Source: Aurelia coerulea (taxonomy: Eukaryota; Cnidaria; Scyphozoa; Semaeostomeae; Ulmaridae). Taken from it: a stretch of DNA of 64,000 nt. Numbering within the stretch: the stretch's first letter is position 1; each line of letters begins with the position of its first letter. Below the pieces are notes generated by a model that did not search any database, was not told the DNA's origin, and was given only the letters and a program-made list of their open reading frames with translations. The stretch is taken from the NCBI GenBank assembly GCA_039566865.1, contig CM076954.1, positions 6,890,001 to 6,954,000 on the forward strand. Direction: 5' to 3'. Both the position numbers and the translations under genes were made by a program. Positions 32,175 to 44,094 of the stretch are shown piece by piece.

Positions 32175-34680
32175 GGCCTACGTGACATTTGCTTCTGTTA
32201 GGCCAACAGGAATATCAAAACAGAAAGTGAACTCAAGTATAAATGAGAGCAAATAATGCATCAATAAAGCAAAATTTTCTTGAAATGTTTCACGGAAGAA
32301 CTGCACTTGCTTGGCGCCTTGAATGAAAGGCTTGCATATGTCAGGAATAGCTACAATGACGCGCGGCAAGCAGGTCTTCGCGTCACAAAGTCCTAAATCT
32401 ACACGTTCGTTTGAAATATTCTTTCCATTCCCAACATGCATTAATTTACAGCAGCTATCAAGTATAATTTCAAAGAAATGATATAACAACCGAGAGTCTT
32501 TGTGTTAATAAAAATGACATTAAACTTGCGCGATCATTGAACGACCGCTCGTGCGACAGATTGTATTTTTTATTTTTATTTTCTATTTTTACTTTTTTAG
32601 GCACGGTAGCCCCATCAGTCCTAAAGAACTGCTTTTCAGGGGGCCGTGGCAAATAATTAAATATATAAGAAAAACTGAATACCCAAAAAAATTATTAAAA
32701 CTAATTATTTATGAATTATTTTTCAATCTTCTTTTAAAACTGGCAAGGGAGGGTGCCTGTTTTACGTCATTATCAAGCTGGTTCCATAATTTAGATCCAC
32801 GAAAAGATATACCTTTTTGCCCATTGCTGGTTTTCCGTGAAGGTAACAAAAGATCAGTTTCCGTATTTCGCAATTGCCTGATATTTCGAGTAGAATTTTT
32901 GACGAACAATCTTGAAAGATATTCTGGAGCAAGACCATTTAGCGATTTGTACATGATTGTGGCAGTTTCACTCTTAATAATATCACTTATAGTTGGCCAT
33001 TTTAGATTGTGTATCAATGGCTTAGCAGATGAATCAAAATTACTTCTTGTAACAATTCTAGCTGCTCGATTCTGCAGCTTTTGAAGGGTCTGCAGTCTTG
33101 TCACCCCACAGTTCCCCCATACGGAACAGCAATACCTAAAATGAGGCTCTACGATGCCCCGATACATCTTACTTAGGGTATTTTGAGGTAAAATTTTCTG
33201 GAATATTTCAGAAACCCTATTCCACGAGAAACTTTAGTACGGAGACTATTGATCTGCTCGTCCCAGTTTAAGTTCTTGTCGATTATTACACCCAGATATT
33301 TTGTCTGATCTACATTTTTAACTTGAGAGTCCCCAATGAGAAACTGTGGAGGATTAACAACTTTATCAGCAATTCTCCTAATTTTGGGTTTTGAACCCAC
33401 AAGCAGGGATTGAGTTTTTAGGACATTCAAAGAAAGTTTATTGCCTAGCAACCATTGCTTCAAATGACCCAATTCGCTATTTAGCGTTTGATTAATATCT
33501 TCCAAACTTTTAGAAGAGTATGAAATACTGGTATCGTCTGCGTACATCGTCACTTTACCTTTCTTGAGAGAAAAAGGAAGGTCATTGATGTAGATCAGAA
33601 ACAAGAGAGGGCCGAGACATGAACCCTGTGGGACACCACAGTGGATTTCTTCAGTTTTGGAAGAAACGCCATTAACTTTGCAGGATTGTTTTCTATTTGT
33701 TAGATAGGACGAGAACCAAGCAAATTCTAGATTATCGACACCATATTTTCTCAATTTCGCAAGCAAAATATCATGATCTACAGTATCAAATGCCTTTTTA
33801 AGATCAATAAAGATATTTGCAGTGTATTTACCATTGTCCATGTTCACATACCAGTCATCTGTGTTATTAAGAAGGCAAGTGACAACAGAATGAAGAGCTC
33901 TAAAGCCAGACTGGTTTGAAAACAGATGTTTGTTTTTGTCCAAGTAATCGTACAGTTGGTTATAAATAAGCTTTTCAAAGACCTTGGCTAAAACTGGGAG
34001 CACTGATATAGGTCGGTAGTTAGATCGGTCGTCAGGTTGTCCGCTTTTAAAAATGGGAGCTACTCTGGCAATTTTCCAGCTTTCTGGAAAACAGCCAGTA
34101 GCAATTGAAAGATTGAATATGTCACAAAGTGATTCCGAAATAACTGGAAGTGCGATCTTCAGAAAGCAGCTAGCAATACCATCGTTACCACTTCCCTTCG
34201 AGGTTTTCAATTTGCCAAATACTTTTCCTAACTGCAGTTTGTCGATAGCATGAAAATTAAACTTAGTTTTTTGTGGATTGACCTCGTAGACATTCTCAAG
34301 AAGAGGATTTCTTGTATGGGCAATTTTATCTCTGAGAGTCTCTCCAATAGTGCAGAAAAAGTTATTCATAGATTCTGCAGATTCTGTACGTAATCCATTT
34401 CCAAATTACCTAGTCATTTCAAAGAGCACTCCCTTTGTTCTGCCAAGTTAAATCTGTAGGAAATTTGATCACCGTTTTTCGACCTTTGGGCAGTCTGCAG
34501 GCCAAAAAATTTCAGGAAATCGTTAACATATTGATAAATTGGCATCCGAAAAATCTACAAAAAACAACCCAGAATATTATAGGGTATTGACAAAAGACTA
34601 AATCAAAAATAACTAAAATTGGCTTAGTGTGTGATTTATACTGGCCTGCTGAAAGTGGGAACTTTTTCTGGCTCACCCGG
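32175..34680 (-). repeat. Inverted arm B, split by RT4
   Basis: Reverse complement of arm A in two parts, 32175-32565 and 34388-34680. The outer end is TTTTTCTGGCTCACCCGG followed by TA (34681-34682) at the edge of the 158 bp satellite, which suggests a TA-targeting element end. The inner part runs past the point where arm A is interrupted. Confidence 0.75.
32566..34377 (-). pseudogene. RT4: non-LTR retrotransposon inserted in arm B
   Basis: A single frame on the minus strand from 34369 covers KTSKGSGNDGIAS, SNYRPISVLPVLAKVFEKL, FIDLKKAFDTVDHDI, HCGVPQGSCLGPLLFLIYIN and YADDTSIS, then the thumb. One frameshift near 33170 separates the C-terminal part (MYRGIVEPHFRYCCSVWG to FKRRLKNNS). Flanks ACAGATTGTA (32556-32565) and CAGATTCTGTA (34378-34388) mark a slightly altered TSD. 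The 3' end is an A-rich tail (AAAATAAAAAT type). The endonuclease is missing. Same family as RT3, less damaged. Confidence 0.88.
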
Positions 34681-34682
34681 TA

Positions 34683-35962
34683 GAATGGGGTAATTTGCTT
34701 AAGTCCTCTATGGCGCTACCTCAATAACGTAAAAACCAGTTATGGTATATGTCTGAAAATTGGTTTGTCTCATAATTTGATATGATGACTATGATGAAAA
34801 ACAGACCCAGACTAGAATGCCTCTCAAAAAGCTATTTTTAGAATGGGATAATTTGTCCCAGTCCTCTATGGCGCTACCTCAATAACGTAAAAACCAGTTA
34901 TGGTATATGTCTGAAAATTGGTTTGTCTCATAATTTGATATGATGACTATGATGAAAAACAGACCCAGACTAGAATGCCTCTCAAAAAGCTATTTTTAGA
35001 ATGGGATAATTTGTCCCAGTCCTCTATGGTGCTACCTCAATAACGTGAAGACCAGTTATGGTATATGTCTGAAAATTGGTTTGTCTCATAATTTGATATG
35101 ATGACTATGATGAAAAACAGACCCAGACTAGAATGCCTCTCAAAAAGCTATTTTTAGAATGGGATAATTTGTCCCAGTCCTCTATGGCGCTACCTCAATA
35201 ACGTAAAAACCAGTTATGGTATATGTCTGAAAATTGGTTTGTCTCATAATTTGATATGATGACTATGATGAAAAACAGACCCAGACTAGAATGCCTCTCA
35301 AAAAGCTATTTTTAGAATGGGATAATTTGTCCCAGTCCTCTATGGTGCTACCTCAATAACGTGAAGACCAGTTATGGTATATGTCTGAAAATTGGTTTGT
35401 CTCATAATTTGATATGATGACTATGATGAAAAACAGACCCAGACTAAAATGCCTCTCAAAAAGCTATTTTTAGAATGGGATAATTTGTCCCAGTCCTCTA
35501 TGGTGCTACCTCAATAACGTGAAAACCAGTTATGGTATATGTCTGAAAATTGGTTTGTCTCATAATTTGATATGATGACTATGATGAAAAACAGACCCAG
35601 ACTAAAATGCCTCTCAAAAAGCTATTTTTAGAATGGGATAATTTGTCCCAGTCCTCTATGGTGCTACCTCAATAACGTGAAAACCAGTTATGGTATATGT
35701 CTGAAAAGTGGTTTGTCTCATAATTTGATATGCTGAATATGATAAAAAACAGACCCAGATTAAAAATTACCCTAAAACCTATTTTTAGAAAGGGGTACTT
35801 TGTTCAGTCCTCTATGGGGCTCCCTCAATAACTTGAAAACTATTTACGATACAAATGTGAAAATTGGTAGTCTCATATAATTTGATATGCTGAATACGAT
35901 GAAAAAAAGACCGAGATTAAAAAATGCCCCCCCCCCCAAGCTATTTTCAGACTTGGGTATTT
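34683..35962 (+). repeat. Satellite array, 158 bp unit, forward
   Basis: The word GTCCTCTATGG recurs at 34703, 34861, 35019, 35177, 35335, 35493 and 35651, exactly 158 bases apart, then at 35807. The first units are almost identical; the last two diverge. The array starts right at the end of arm B. Confidence 0.95.
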
Positions 35963-36203
35963 TTTCTAACTTGCTTGGAGAAAATTTAAACAACTGGCAA
36001 TGCAAATAAGAAGTTTAGAGCTATTCCATATACTGATGCAATAAAATGTGAACTACACCCAACCTGTCAATTTCCTCCTGAGGTTGTTAACTCTTCTGTC
36101 AAGAGGATACATGTAACAACTTTATGAGTATGATACAATCCAGTTAAGTTTTAATTCATTCCGAATTTATTGATATCAATGCTGCATATTCTCACTTCAT
36201 ACA
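35963..36203. other. Unassigned short stretch before RT6
   Basis: AT-rich DNA. No ORF or repeat recognised. Confidence 0.3.
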
Positions 36204-36204
36204 A

Positions 36205-38293
36205 ATGATCATTTCCATAATTGATGAAATAGCTCCAATGAAAGAAATTCGCATAAGAAAAGACACTCAAGAATGGATAGATGAGGAAGTTCTTGAAGGG
36301 ATCAGGATTCGAGACAAGCTGCTCTGCAAATTTAAGAAGACAAAAATTCACATGGACCATGTCAATTTCAGGAAAGCTAGAAACAAGGTTTTGTCTCTTA
36401 TAAAGAAGAAAAAGAAAACTTGTGTGGTTGGGAAACTAAATGAAAATATTGGCAAGCCAAAAGAACTATGGAAAAGCCTGAAATCACTAGGACTTCCTTC
36501 TAAACAAGACAAACCCTCCAAAATATGCCTAAAAAATTATGGCGAGCATTGCTTTGATGATAAAATTAATTCAAACATTTTCAAAAATTTCTTTTCAAAT
36601 TTGGCTAAAGAACTTGTAAATAAGCTACCAAATCCACCCAAAATATTTGGGTAAGAAAGTGTCAAACAATACTACCAACACCTCAACCCAGAGAAGAACA
36701 AATTCACACTACATCATACAACTGATGAACATGTTTTCAAATTCTTAGAGAAAATAAATCCCGCAAAAGCAGCAGGGCCTGATAATCTCGCAGGAAAATT
36801 CCTTAAGGACGGTGCACCAATACTGGCAAAACCAGTCAAGGAGCTATGCAATCTCTCCATCTCTCTAGCTCGTTTCCCAGACGATTGCAAGCAAGCTAAA
36901 TTGAAACCACTTTTTAAAAAGGGCAAGAAAGATGAACCAAAAAATTACAGGCCAATCTCACTCTTGCCTCAGATCTCCAAAGTTATTGAAAAAATTGTCC
37001 ACGAGCAGATACGACAATACTTGGATACAAATAAGATTCTCTATCAATACCAGTCTGGTTTTCGTCCTTTCCACTCAACAGACACATGCCTATCGTATCT
37101 AAGTGATAAAATCATACAAGGGTTTGAAAACGGGAAGTTTACCGGCATGGTATTAATTGACTTACAAAAAGCATTTGACACAATCGACCACGAAATTTTC
37201 CTGGAAAAAATGAAACACATAGGCTTTGCCGATTCAGTTATATTTTGATTTAGATCATATCTAAAAAACCGAACTTTCTTCGTAAATATAGGGAAGGAGA
37301 TCTCGTCACCTGGGGAACTATCATGTGGAGTCCCGCAAGGTTCTATTCTTGGCCCACTAATTCTCCTCTTGTATGTCAATGATATGCCTCAGGCAGTTGA
37401 CTGTGAGTGTGACCTTCTTTTATATGCAGATGACTCCTGCCTTGTATTCAGTGACAATAGCGTCAATGAAATAGAAAAGCAACTAAATAAGAATTTTAAT
37501 TCCCTCTGTGATTGGTTCGTTGATAACAAACTAAGCATTCATTTTGGAGAGGACAAAACAAAGTCTATACTTTTTGGCAGAGCAAAAATGAGAACCGACA
37601 ATCAAAATCTGGACATCAGAAGGGGTGACATCAGGATTAAACAGCACACCTCAGTGACCTATCTGGGCTGTATTCTTGATGGAAACCTGTCTGGTGAATC
37701 AATGGCTACCAGGACCGTGGGTAAAATAAATGGCAGGCTAAGGTTCCTCTATAGACAGCAAAATATTCTTGACTTCTCTCTTCGTAGGCTCCTAGCAAAT
37801 GCTCTAATCCAGCGCCACTTTGACTATGCATGCAGTGCTTGGTTTCCATTGATTAATTAAAGGCTAACCAAAAAAATTCAAACAGCTCAAAATAAATGTA
37901 TCAGGTTTTGCTTAAATATGAATAACAGAGCACACATAGGAATCAAAGAATTTAAAAATATAAATTGGCTCCCTACTAAAGAGAGGTTTAAACAAAGTAC
38001 TGCCACAAACGTTTACAAATTTTTCGATAATTCAGCCCCATCCTATATGTCGAAGATGTTCTTACCAGCTGGCCAGAGTCGGATCACTCGAAGATCTAAA
38101 AACAAATTAAATCAACCATTCCGAAAGAGCAACATAGGGCAAAGTGCAATCTTACCTAGGACCTAAAAACTGGAACAATCTACACTCTGACCTAAAATCT
38201 GCTAAAAACGTTAACAGTTTCAAACATAAGATAAAGAACAATTTCTTTAAGAACCTCCAAAATCAAGAAAACAGTCCCTATATATATTATTGA
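36205..38293 (+). pseudogene. RT6: non-LTR reverse transcriptase with in-frame stops
   Basis: One frame runs ~650 codons through three stops (36652, 37246, 37858), then shifts once near 38150. Blocks in order are KNYRPISLLPQISKVIEK, YQSGFRPFHSTDTCL, VLIDLQKAFDTIDHE, SCGVPQGSILGPLILLLYVN, YADDSCL (near 37423), SVTYLGCILDG and the C-terminal YLGPKNWNNLHSDLK. The APE endonuclease is absent. It belongs to a different subfamily from RT1, RT5 and RT10. Few frameshifts but several stops suggest decay mainly by point mutation. Confidence 0.88.
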
Positions 38294-38586
38294 ATTTCTA
38301 AAAACTGCATAAATAACAAGCCCAACAGGCTGTTACACTTTCTTAAGAACGTCTCTTTTTTTCATGAAAACTTTTCTTTTCTATAATACCCCTGGAGGGA
38401 CCATTATGGAAACAAGGTTGCACTGACCTTTTAATGCTATCCCTGCCATTTTAAACTAGGGGTATTTTTATACTAGATCTTTAGTTTTTATTACCATTTT
38501 ATACATGTAAATAGCCTTCCTTTCCTTTATAACATTTCTAATTTTTACTTTGTATGGCAAAATTTTACATACATACATACATACAT
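38294..38586 (+). other. RT6 3' UTR with (ACAT)n tail
   Basis: Ends in a TACATACATACA run at 38567-38585. Related 3' UTR pieces occur at 41490-41700, also with ACATACAT, and 21300-21400 (minus), so this element family has left several 3' fragments. Confidence 0.7.
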
Positions 38587-38798
38587 TGCTCCTGTTTCTC
38601 CTCCCTTAATCTATCGTGTACTGTTTGCAAAAAAAATCATTTAACGAAGATCGTTCGAGTATATGATATTGAAACAAACATATAGGGTCCCCAAACAATT
38701 CAATAATCAGTAATACTTGCAGTTTCTCCTTGTGTATCTAATCAAACGTTTGTATCATTCTCCGAGCACTGACCATCGCACTTGCATAATTCTATCTA

Positions 38799-39917
38799 CC
38801 GGGTGAGTCAGAAAAAAGGATCCCCGCTTGGAAGGCCACTGCTCCATGAATATCAAAGCAATAATATTGAAAAATGTCTTGTTTTATTGCCAATCTGTTC
38901 AATTAGGTTCAGTAATTTACCCGGCCTTGATTGGCCATTCCTTCCCGTGGATATGGGTGATTTTCTGCAGAAAGCCCCTTCAAAAAACCTGCAAAAACGA
39001 ATGAAAACAATGAGCACATTTTCCTTCCTAAAATTGATCACTCACATAAATTCATGTATTTTGTCCTCCTGGGAGAATAGAATCCCCCTGAATAGGTAAT
39101 CGATACCAAGGGGAGGACTTGTTTATCCTCCCAAGAGGATAGCATGTGCTAAAGCGTTCACAAGATTTTTTCAGATTTTTTTTCATTTTTCAATCAATAG
39201 CCTAGTACAAGAGAACTTGTATACTTAAGCAGCTACTAAGGAACTAACTAAACTAAATGACAACAATAACGAATGAACAGTAACGTGGGTCTAAAATAAC
39301 GTGATTATGAATCACAAATAAAGCGAAACAAATCATAAAGGTTGAACATTTGGGGCTGTGTTCAGCGAACGTTTCAGATCATATGAAGCTGTTACGCAAT
39401 TCACGATAAAGCTTTGTATCAATGGACATAGATTATGATCATCATTCTGCATTAAATAAATGAAACGATCTTTCACATTCATATGTCTAAAGAAAGAATG
39501 CTGTTGCTCTATTTGTCCAAATAGTTGTTCCCGGATTTCCCTATTTATATTGCAAGCCATTAGGCAGTGAATTTCATCTTCTAAAATGTTGCATGTAGGG
39601 CATATTCTCTCTTCTGGATTCTTTTTTGGTCTGTGATATCTACCAACCTCTACCATTCATTGCTGTAAGGCATTGTAAGGCAGAAATGTTAGGGAAATCT
39701 GTTCATGATTTTGGGCACGTTTTGAAGTTTTTTTGAAGAGGCTTTCTCGAGAAAACCCCTCATAATTTCAGAATGGAGTAGCCGATTTCAGTCAGGTAAA
39801 TTTTATAGTAGATTTGAACATTTCTACCATAAAACTATATATTTGCCGATATCATTGTCTTGATATCCAGGGAGCTGTGACCTTTCAAACGGGGATTCTT
39901 TTTTCTGACTCACCCGG
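38799..39917. mobile_element. TA-flanked TIR element, 1119 bp (Tc1/mariner-like ends)
   Basis: Ends CCGGGTGAGTCAGAAAAAAG and CTTTTTTCTGACTCACCCGG. TA lies on both sides (38797-38798, 39918-39919); TCTATC just outside could make the TSD longer. The outermost bases resemble the end of arm B and the isolated end at 21472. No transposase seen; it carries an RT fragment instead. Confidence 0.75.
39333..39656 (-). pseudogene. RT C-terminal fragment inside the TA-flanked element
   Basis: The frame reads GRYHRPKKNPEERICPTCNI, then EDEIHCLMACNINREIREQL, the Cys/His-rich C-terminal tail seen in some cnidarian non-LTR RTs. The polymerase core is missing. It differs from all other RT tails in this window. 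Confidence 0.6.
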
Positions 39918-40094
39918 TATCTATCGAATAATGTACATTACCTTCAATAGGTATTTCAGTGCATTCAGTACAAGGAAGTTCAAATCTGCGACAGATGCAT
40001 CTTCTATCACAATTCTTTCTGCATGAACAATGCTTCAATTCTTTCGACGCCTTTGAAGCTTCTGGGGCGATCATCCACACTGGCACGTAGCAAC

Positions 40095-40642
40095 CATCTT
40101 CGTCTTCAAGTTATAGAGGGAAACCCCATAGAGGACTAGGGTCAAGTAGCACAGTCTAAAAATAGCTTTGGGGGGTGCTTTTTAGCATCGATCTATTTAT
40201 CAAATTATGTAAGGAAAACCTATTTTCAGATTTATATCATAATAATTTTCAACTTATTGAGGAAGCCCCATAGAGGACTGGGACAAATTATCCCATTCTA
40301 AAAATAGCTTTTTGGGAGGCATTTTAGTATGGGTCTGTTTTTTATCATATTCAGCATATCAAATTATGAGAGAAACCAATTTTCAGACATATACCATAAC
40401 TGGTTTTCACGTTATTGAGGTAGCACCATAGAGGACTCCGGCAAATTACCCCATTCTAAAAATAGCTTTTAGAGGCATTTTTAATCTGGGTCTATTTTTC
40501 ATCGTATTCAGCATATCAAATTATATGAGACTACCAATTTTCACATTTGTATCGTAAATAGTTTTCAAGTTATTGAGGGAGCCCCATAGAGGACTTAACA
40601 AAGTACCCCTTTCTAAAAACAGCTTTTAGGGTAATTTTTTAA
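40095..40642 (-). repeat. Satellite array, 158 bp unit, inverted
   Basis: GAGGAC landmarks at 40131, 40273, 40431 and 40589, reverse complement of the array at 34.7-36.0 kb. Its last unit is closest to the divergent last unit of the forward array. Interrupted at TTAA 40639-40642 and resumed at 55242. Confidence 0.9.
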
Positions 40643-41207
40643 CCCTATTCTACATGGGTAAATCAAGCACCACTTTCTCATGGGGGGGGGGTTAAAAAGC
40701 CCCCCCCCAGATTTTCTAAGCAACCGTAGTGCCATATAAGTATGGCAACGCAACTTGGCACACATGATTACCAAGCAATTATTATTCTAACAAAATCCTG
40801 GGTATGACGGTAAACTGCATCCGACTGGCTATGGCTGATACAACGTGGTGGGACCATTCGTGGCGTAGTTGTCTCTACAAAATGCCACAGAGTTGCAGCC
40901 TCCAGAGTAAGGCGAGCTATGGGTGCCTTAAAACCCATGCCCCCACTGCCTTGTGGGTACTTCTTGGCTGAAGAAAGGCTACGGGACCAAACCCCGATGA
41001 AAAAGCACCCATGCTGAGGCGATAGGCATAGTTGGCTTGAATTCATGATTGCCTTCTGGCAGAAGCTACAGCTGACGTGACACTGAACGTCCAGACCATG
41101 TCTGGCCTTTAGATACTGTCACGAAAGCCAAAAGAGGGGATGGAAGGTCTAAGGCAGCCCCCATCTTCCATATTCAGTGCCTAGGCGTGCGCCTCGAAGG
41201 TTTTGGT

Positions 41208-43254
41208 CCCGGGGGTGAAGCTACCCAAAACCGGGGACGGGGACTTGAGTAGGTCATCTAGGCAAGAGTACCCAAAACTGGGGAGAATATTTTGAAAAGA
41301 CCACCCAAAACTGGGGTAACTTTTATGATGAAATACCAAAAATTGTGGAATTCCTGTAATCCCACACATGCAACATATTTCACATGAAAAAACCTTTCTT
41401 CCTAATTCAAACAGATTCAAACTGTGTAGAAGCTCTACAAATGTGTTCTGTACAAAAAGTAATGCGCTGAGCCAAACTATTATGGATTGTTTTGAGGGAC
41501 CATTATGGAAACAAGGTTGCACTGATCATTTAATGCTTATCCCTGCCATTTTCAATTGGGGCTATTTTTAGGTTCAAGTTTTAACTTTTATATTATATGG
41601 TACACTTGTAATTAAACTGATTATTTTTTCCTAAATTCATGTTACATCAAATTTTAATTCATAGCAAGGCCAAATTCTAAAAAATACATACATACATAGA
41701 ACAAAACAGCAAATTCTTGGGTCAACAGGTATATCCCAATCTATATACAATAATATAATTATGAGCAAATGCAGAGCTTAATCAGTGACAGTGGGCCACT
41801 TTGGTCAACACTGTGCTGTATTCGTTTTTTCTATTTGCTTGATTAATATTTACTTTAGTGCTTTACTACATATCTAAATGTCTAAATATCACAACAAACA
41901 CAGCAACCTGCAAGATTATTCCATGTGTGTACAAAAACTGCACAAGAAATCGTCATCAATAGTAGTGCGCCTTTCATGAATAAGCTTGATGAGATGGAGA
42001 GGGATTCACCATGCTTGCTGATCAAGATAATAACCATCTGTTATACCGTTTTGACAACAATTATTGAGCTCTCGCCTCTCTGTTTGCTTAATCAATAATG
42101 AGGCAAGATCTGGCAGCCAAAGAAATCTGAGGTTGAGGTAACGCCCAAGGGCAGGCCTATAGTATAGGCTAGTAGAGGAGGCCTAATTAATTTACATACT
42201 TCCCCTTTAGTGTGAGTGTAACAGCAAACATCCTGTTCAGTTATGGCATAATTTGAACTTATAATACAATAAAAGCGGAGGCATACCCTCCCTGGTGTGT
42301 GGCATTGCTATCTTTCGCCTTTTGTAATTTTGCCATCTCTCCAGTTTTCAAGTTTTCAAAATTTACAACGACATAACAACAACAACAACAAGTTTAGTTT
42401 CGCGCCCTTTAGGGCGAAAGCGAGGTCATTCGAAAATGACCGAGCAAAATTTTTCAGAATTTTTCACAACTGATTGAGGCAATTGTCTGAAAGCAACGAA
42501 AGAAGGCTTTTACTGAAGATTTCATCTCATCTGATGTTATTTGATGGAGTAATCTTGAATATTTCAATGAACTTGAAAATAGTGTGGATTAATAATACTA
42601 TCAACCTGAAACCTCAGAGAACCACAGTAGAGACTTGTTGGCTTGGCCTTTGGGGTATGTATGTGTCAAACACACATATCCCATCCAGCATTGATATGAT
42701 TTCATGCCATGGTAGAACGACAACGATGGTTGGCGAAGCATCAGGCAGAGCAGGCAGATAACAGTCACTAATTTATAGTAGAGTGCATATAATGTGGTGT
42801 ATTAACAAGAGCAGAAATGCTCCAAAGGAGAAGTTACTGCAGCAAAGACTTTGTTATCAAAGAGAACAGGGAATATATGCTCCACTTCACAAGTAGTGTC
42901 AAACCATGTGATATTATAAACTTCAAAAGACTTCGAAAACTGCTTTATTAGTAAAAACAAAAAATGAATTGGCGTGAGTTGTCAAGCAATAAGCATCAGT
43001 AACTAATCAGACCTCTTATAGAGATGAGCTTAAACTTTAGTTTGCGTTGAACAAGTAAGGAGTGGTAGAATTCCTACACAAAACCGAGGATGATAGGATC
43101 TTCCTGAAAAAAAGGTGTTGGTATGAATTTATAACCCAAAACCGGGGATTGTGAGAAATTTATGACCCAAAACTGGGGACTGATCGGAATTTATGACCCA
43201 AAACCGGGGTCTACAAGTCCCCGTACCCCGGTTTTGGGTAGCTTCACCCCCGGG
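41208..43254. mobile_element. 2047 bp TIR element, 8 bp TSD, CCCAAAACxGGGG repeats
   Basis: TSD GTTTTGGT at 41200-41207 and 43255-43262. Ends CCCGGGGGTGAAGCTACCCA and its reverse complement, inverted for 29 bases. CCCAAAACCGGGG or CCCAAAACTGGGG occurs about three times near the left end and four near the right. No transposase. Inside, 41490-41700 is an RT6-family 3' fragment. Confidence 0.9.
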
Positions 43255-43317
43255 GTTTTGGTATGATGGTCGCGGGATTCCGTACGGGGCAGAAGGAAAC
43301 CTGAGGCAGCTACCAAG

Positions 43318-43538
43318 ATGTCCAAGCAGCCCTATTTAGGGATGGCCTGCTTGCCTCAATCAGAGGAAGGCCCTAGAAAAGGTGGGCTGAAAAAGCCATG
43401 CTCCAAAAAAACACATCCTGTATCTACTGAAATTAAATGTCTTGCTTGTTGGAATGTACGGACTTTGACCCCCGGATTTAACACGGACTCGGATTTAAGG
43501 AAAACGTCTTTATTGAATTATGAGTTGGATCGGCTTAA
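43318..43538 (+). pseudogene. RT9 protein, N-terminus to start of the endonuclease
   Basis: MSKQPYLGMACLPQ begins the frame. ACWNVRTLTPGFNTDSDLRK is the first APE block with its metal-binding Asn. The frame breaks at TTAA 43535 and resumes at 44095 as LNVDIAALSETRLPD. Confidence 0.7.
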
Positions 43539-44094
43539 AGAGCCACTGCTGACATAAGTGCTTTGCGCGCTTAGAAAATTGAAAGGAGGTAAACACCAAT
43601 GTAGAACAATGTTTTGTTTGCGCTTATTATCGTTTATTGTTTTATATTTCCGTCATTGCTGAAAACAAGAGAGGAACATTTCACACGTATTAACCACAAT
43701 TCTATAGGCCCTTTCTTTACTTATAGCGTCTGTTTTATTATGTTAATTTGAAATACAGTCCTCTGGAGGGCAAAATGGCCTCGTCATTTTCTTTCGTAAT
43801 TTGAACTTCGTATTTGAACCGTTCGACATGGCAAACTAAACCGTACAACAACAAGAATGACAGGAAATAATCCACATATCTACGGATCACGCATCACAAC
43901 CGTCCAAGAAGAAAGCGACGAAGATAATGATGGAGAAGGCAACAGTGGAATTGAGGTAGGCTTCTTTCCACATCACATCCGCGATAATGTTGACATGCTA
44001 GGCCAAAAAACACTTTTAGACACCCAGAAAGTCGAAGAAGCAATGCATTGTGGGATTCGCATAGGCGCAAAGCACATATGTCAGCAGTGGCTCT
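43539..44094. mobile_element. 556 bp TTAA-inserted element with short acidic ORF
   Basis: TTAA at 43535-43538 and 44095-44098. Ends AGAGCCACTGCTGACATA and TATGTCAGCAGTGGCTCT are inverted, continuing to GTGCTTTGCGC. The TTAA TSD fits piggyBac or Kolobok. A frame from 43857 (ATG) is acidic (EESDEDNDGEG) and might be a cut-down transposase N-terminus. Removal rejoins the RT9 endonuclease. Confidence 0.85.

Noticed and set aside
34683..35962. Regular 158 bp spacing as a CRISPR-like array
   Set aside because: The whole unit is repeated with no unique spacers, and the setting is eukaryotic.
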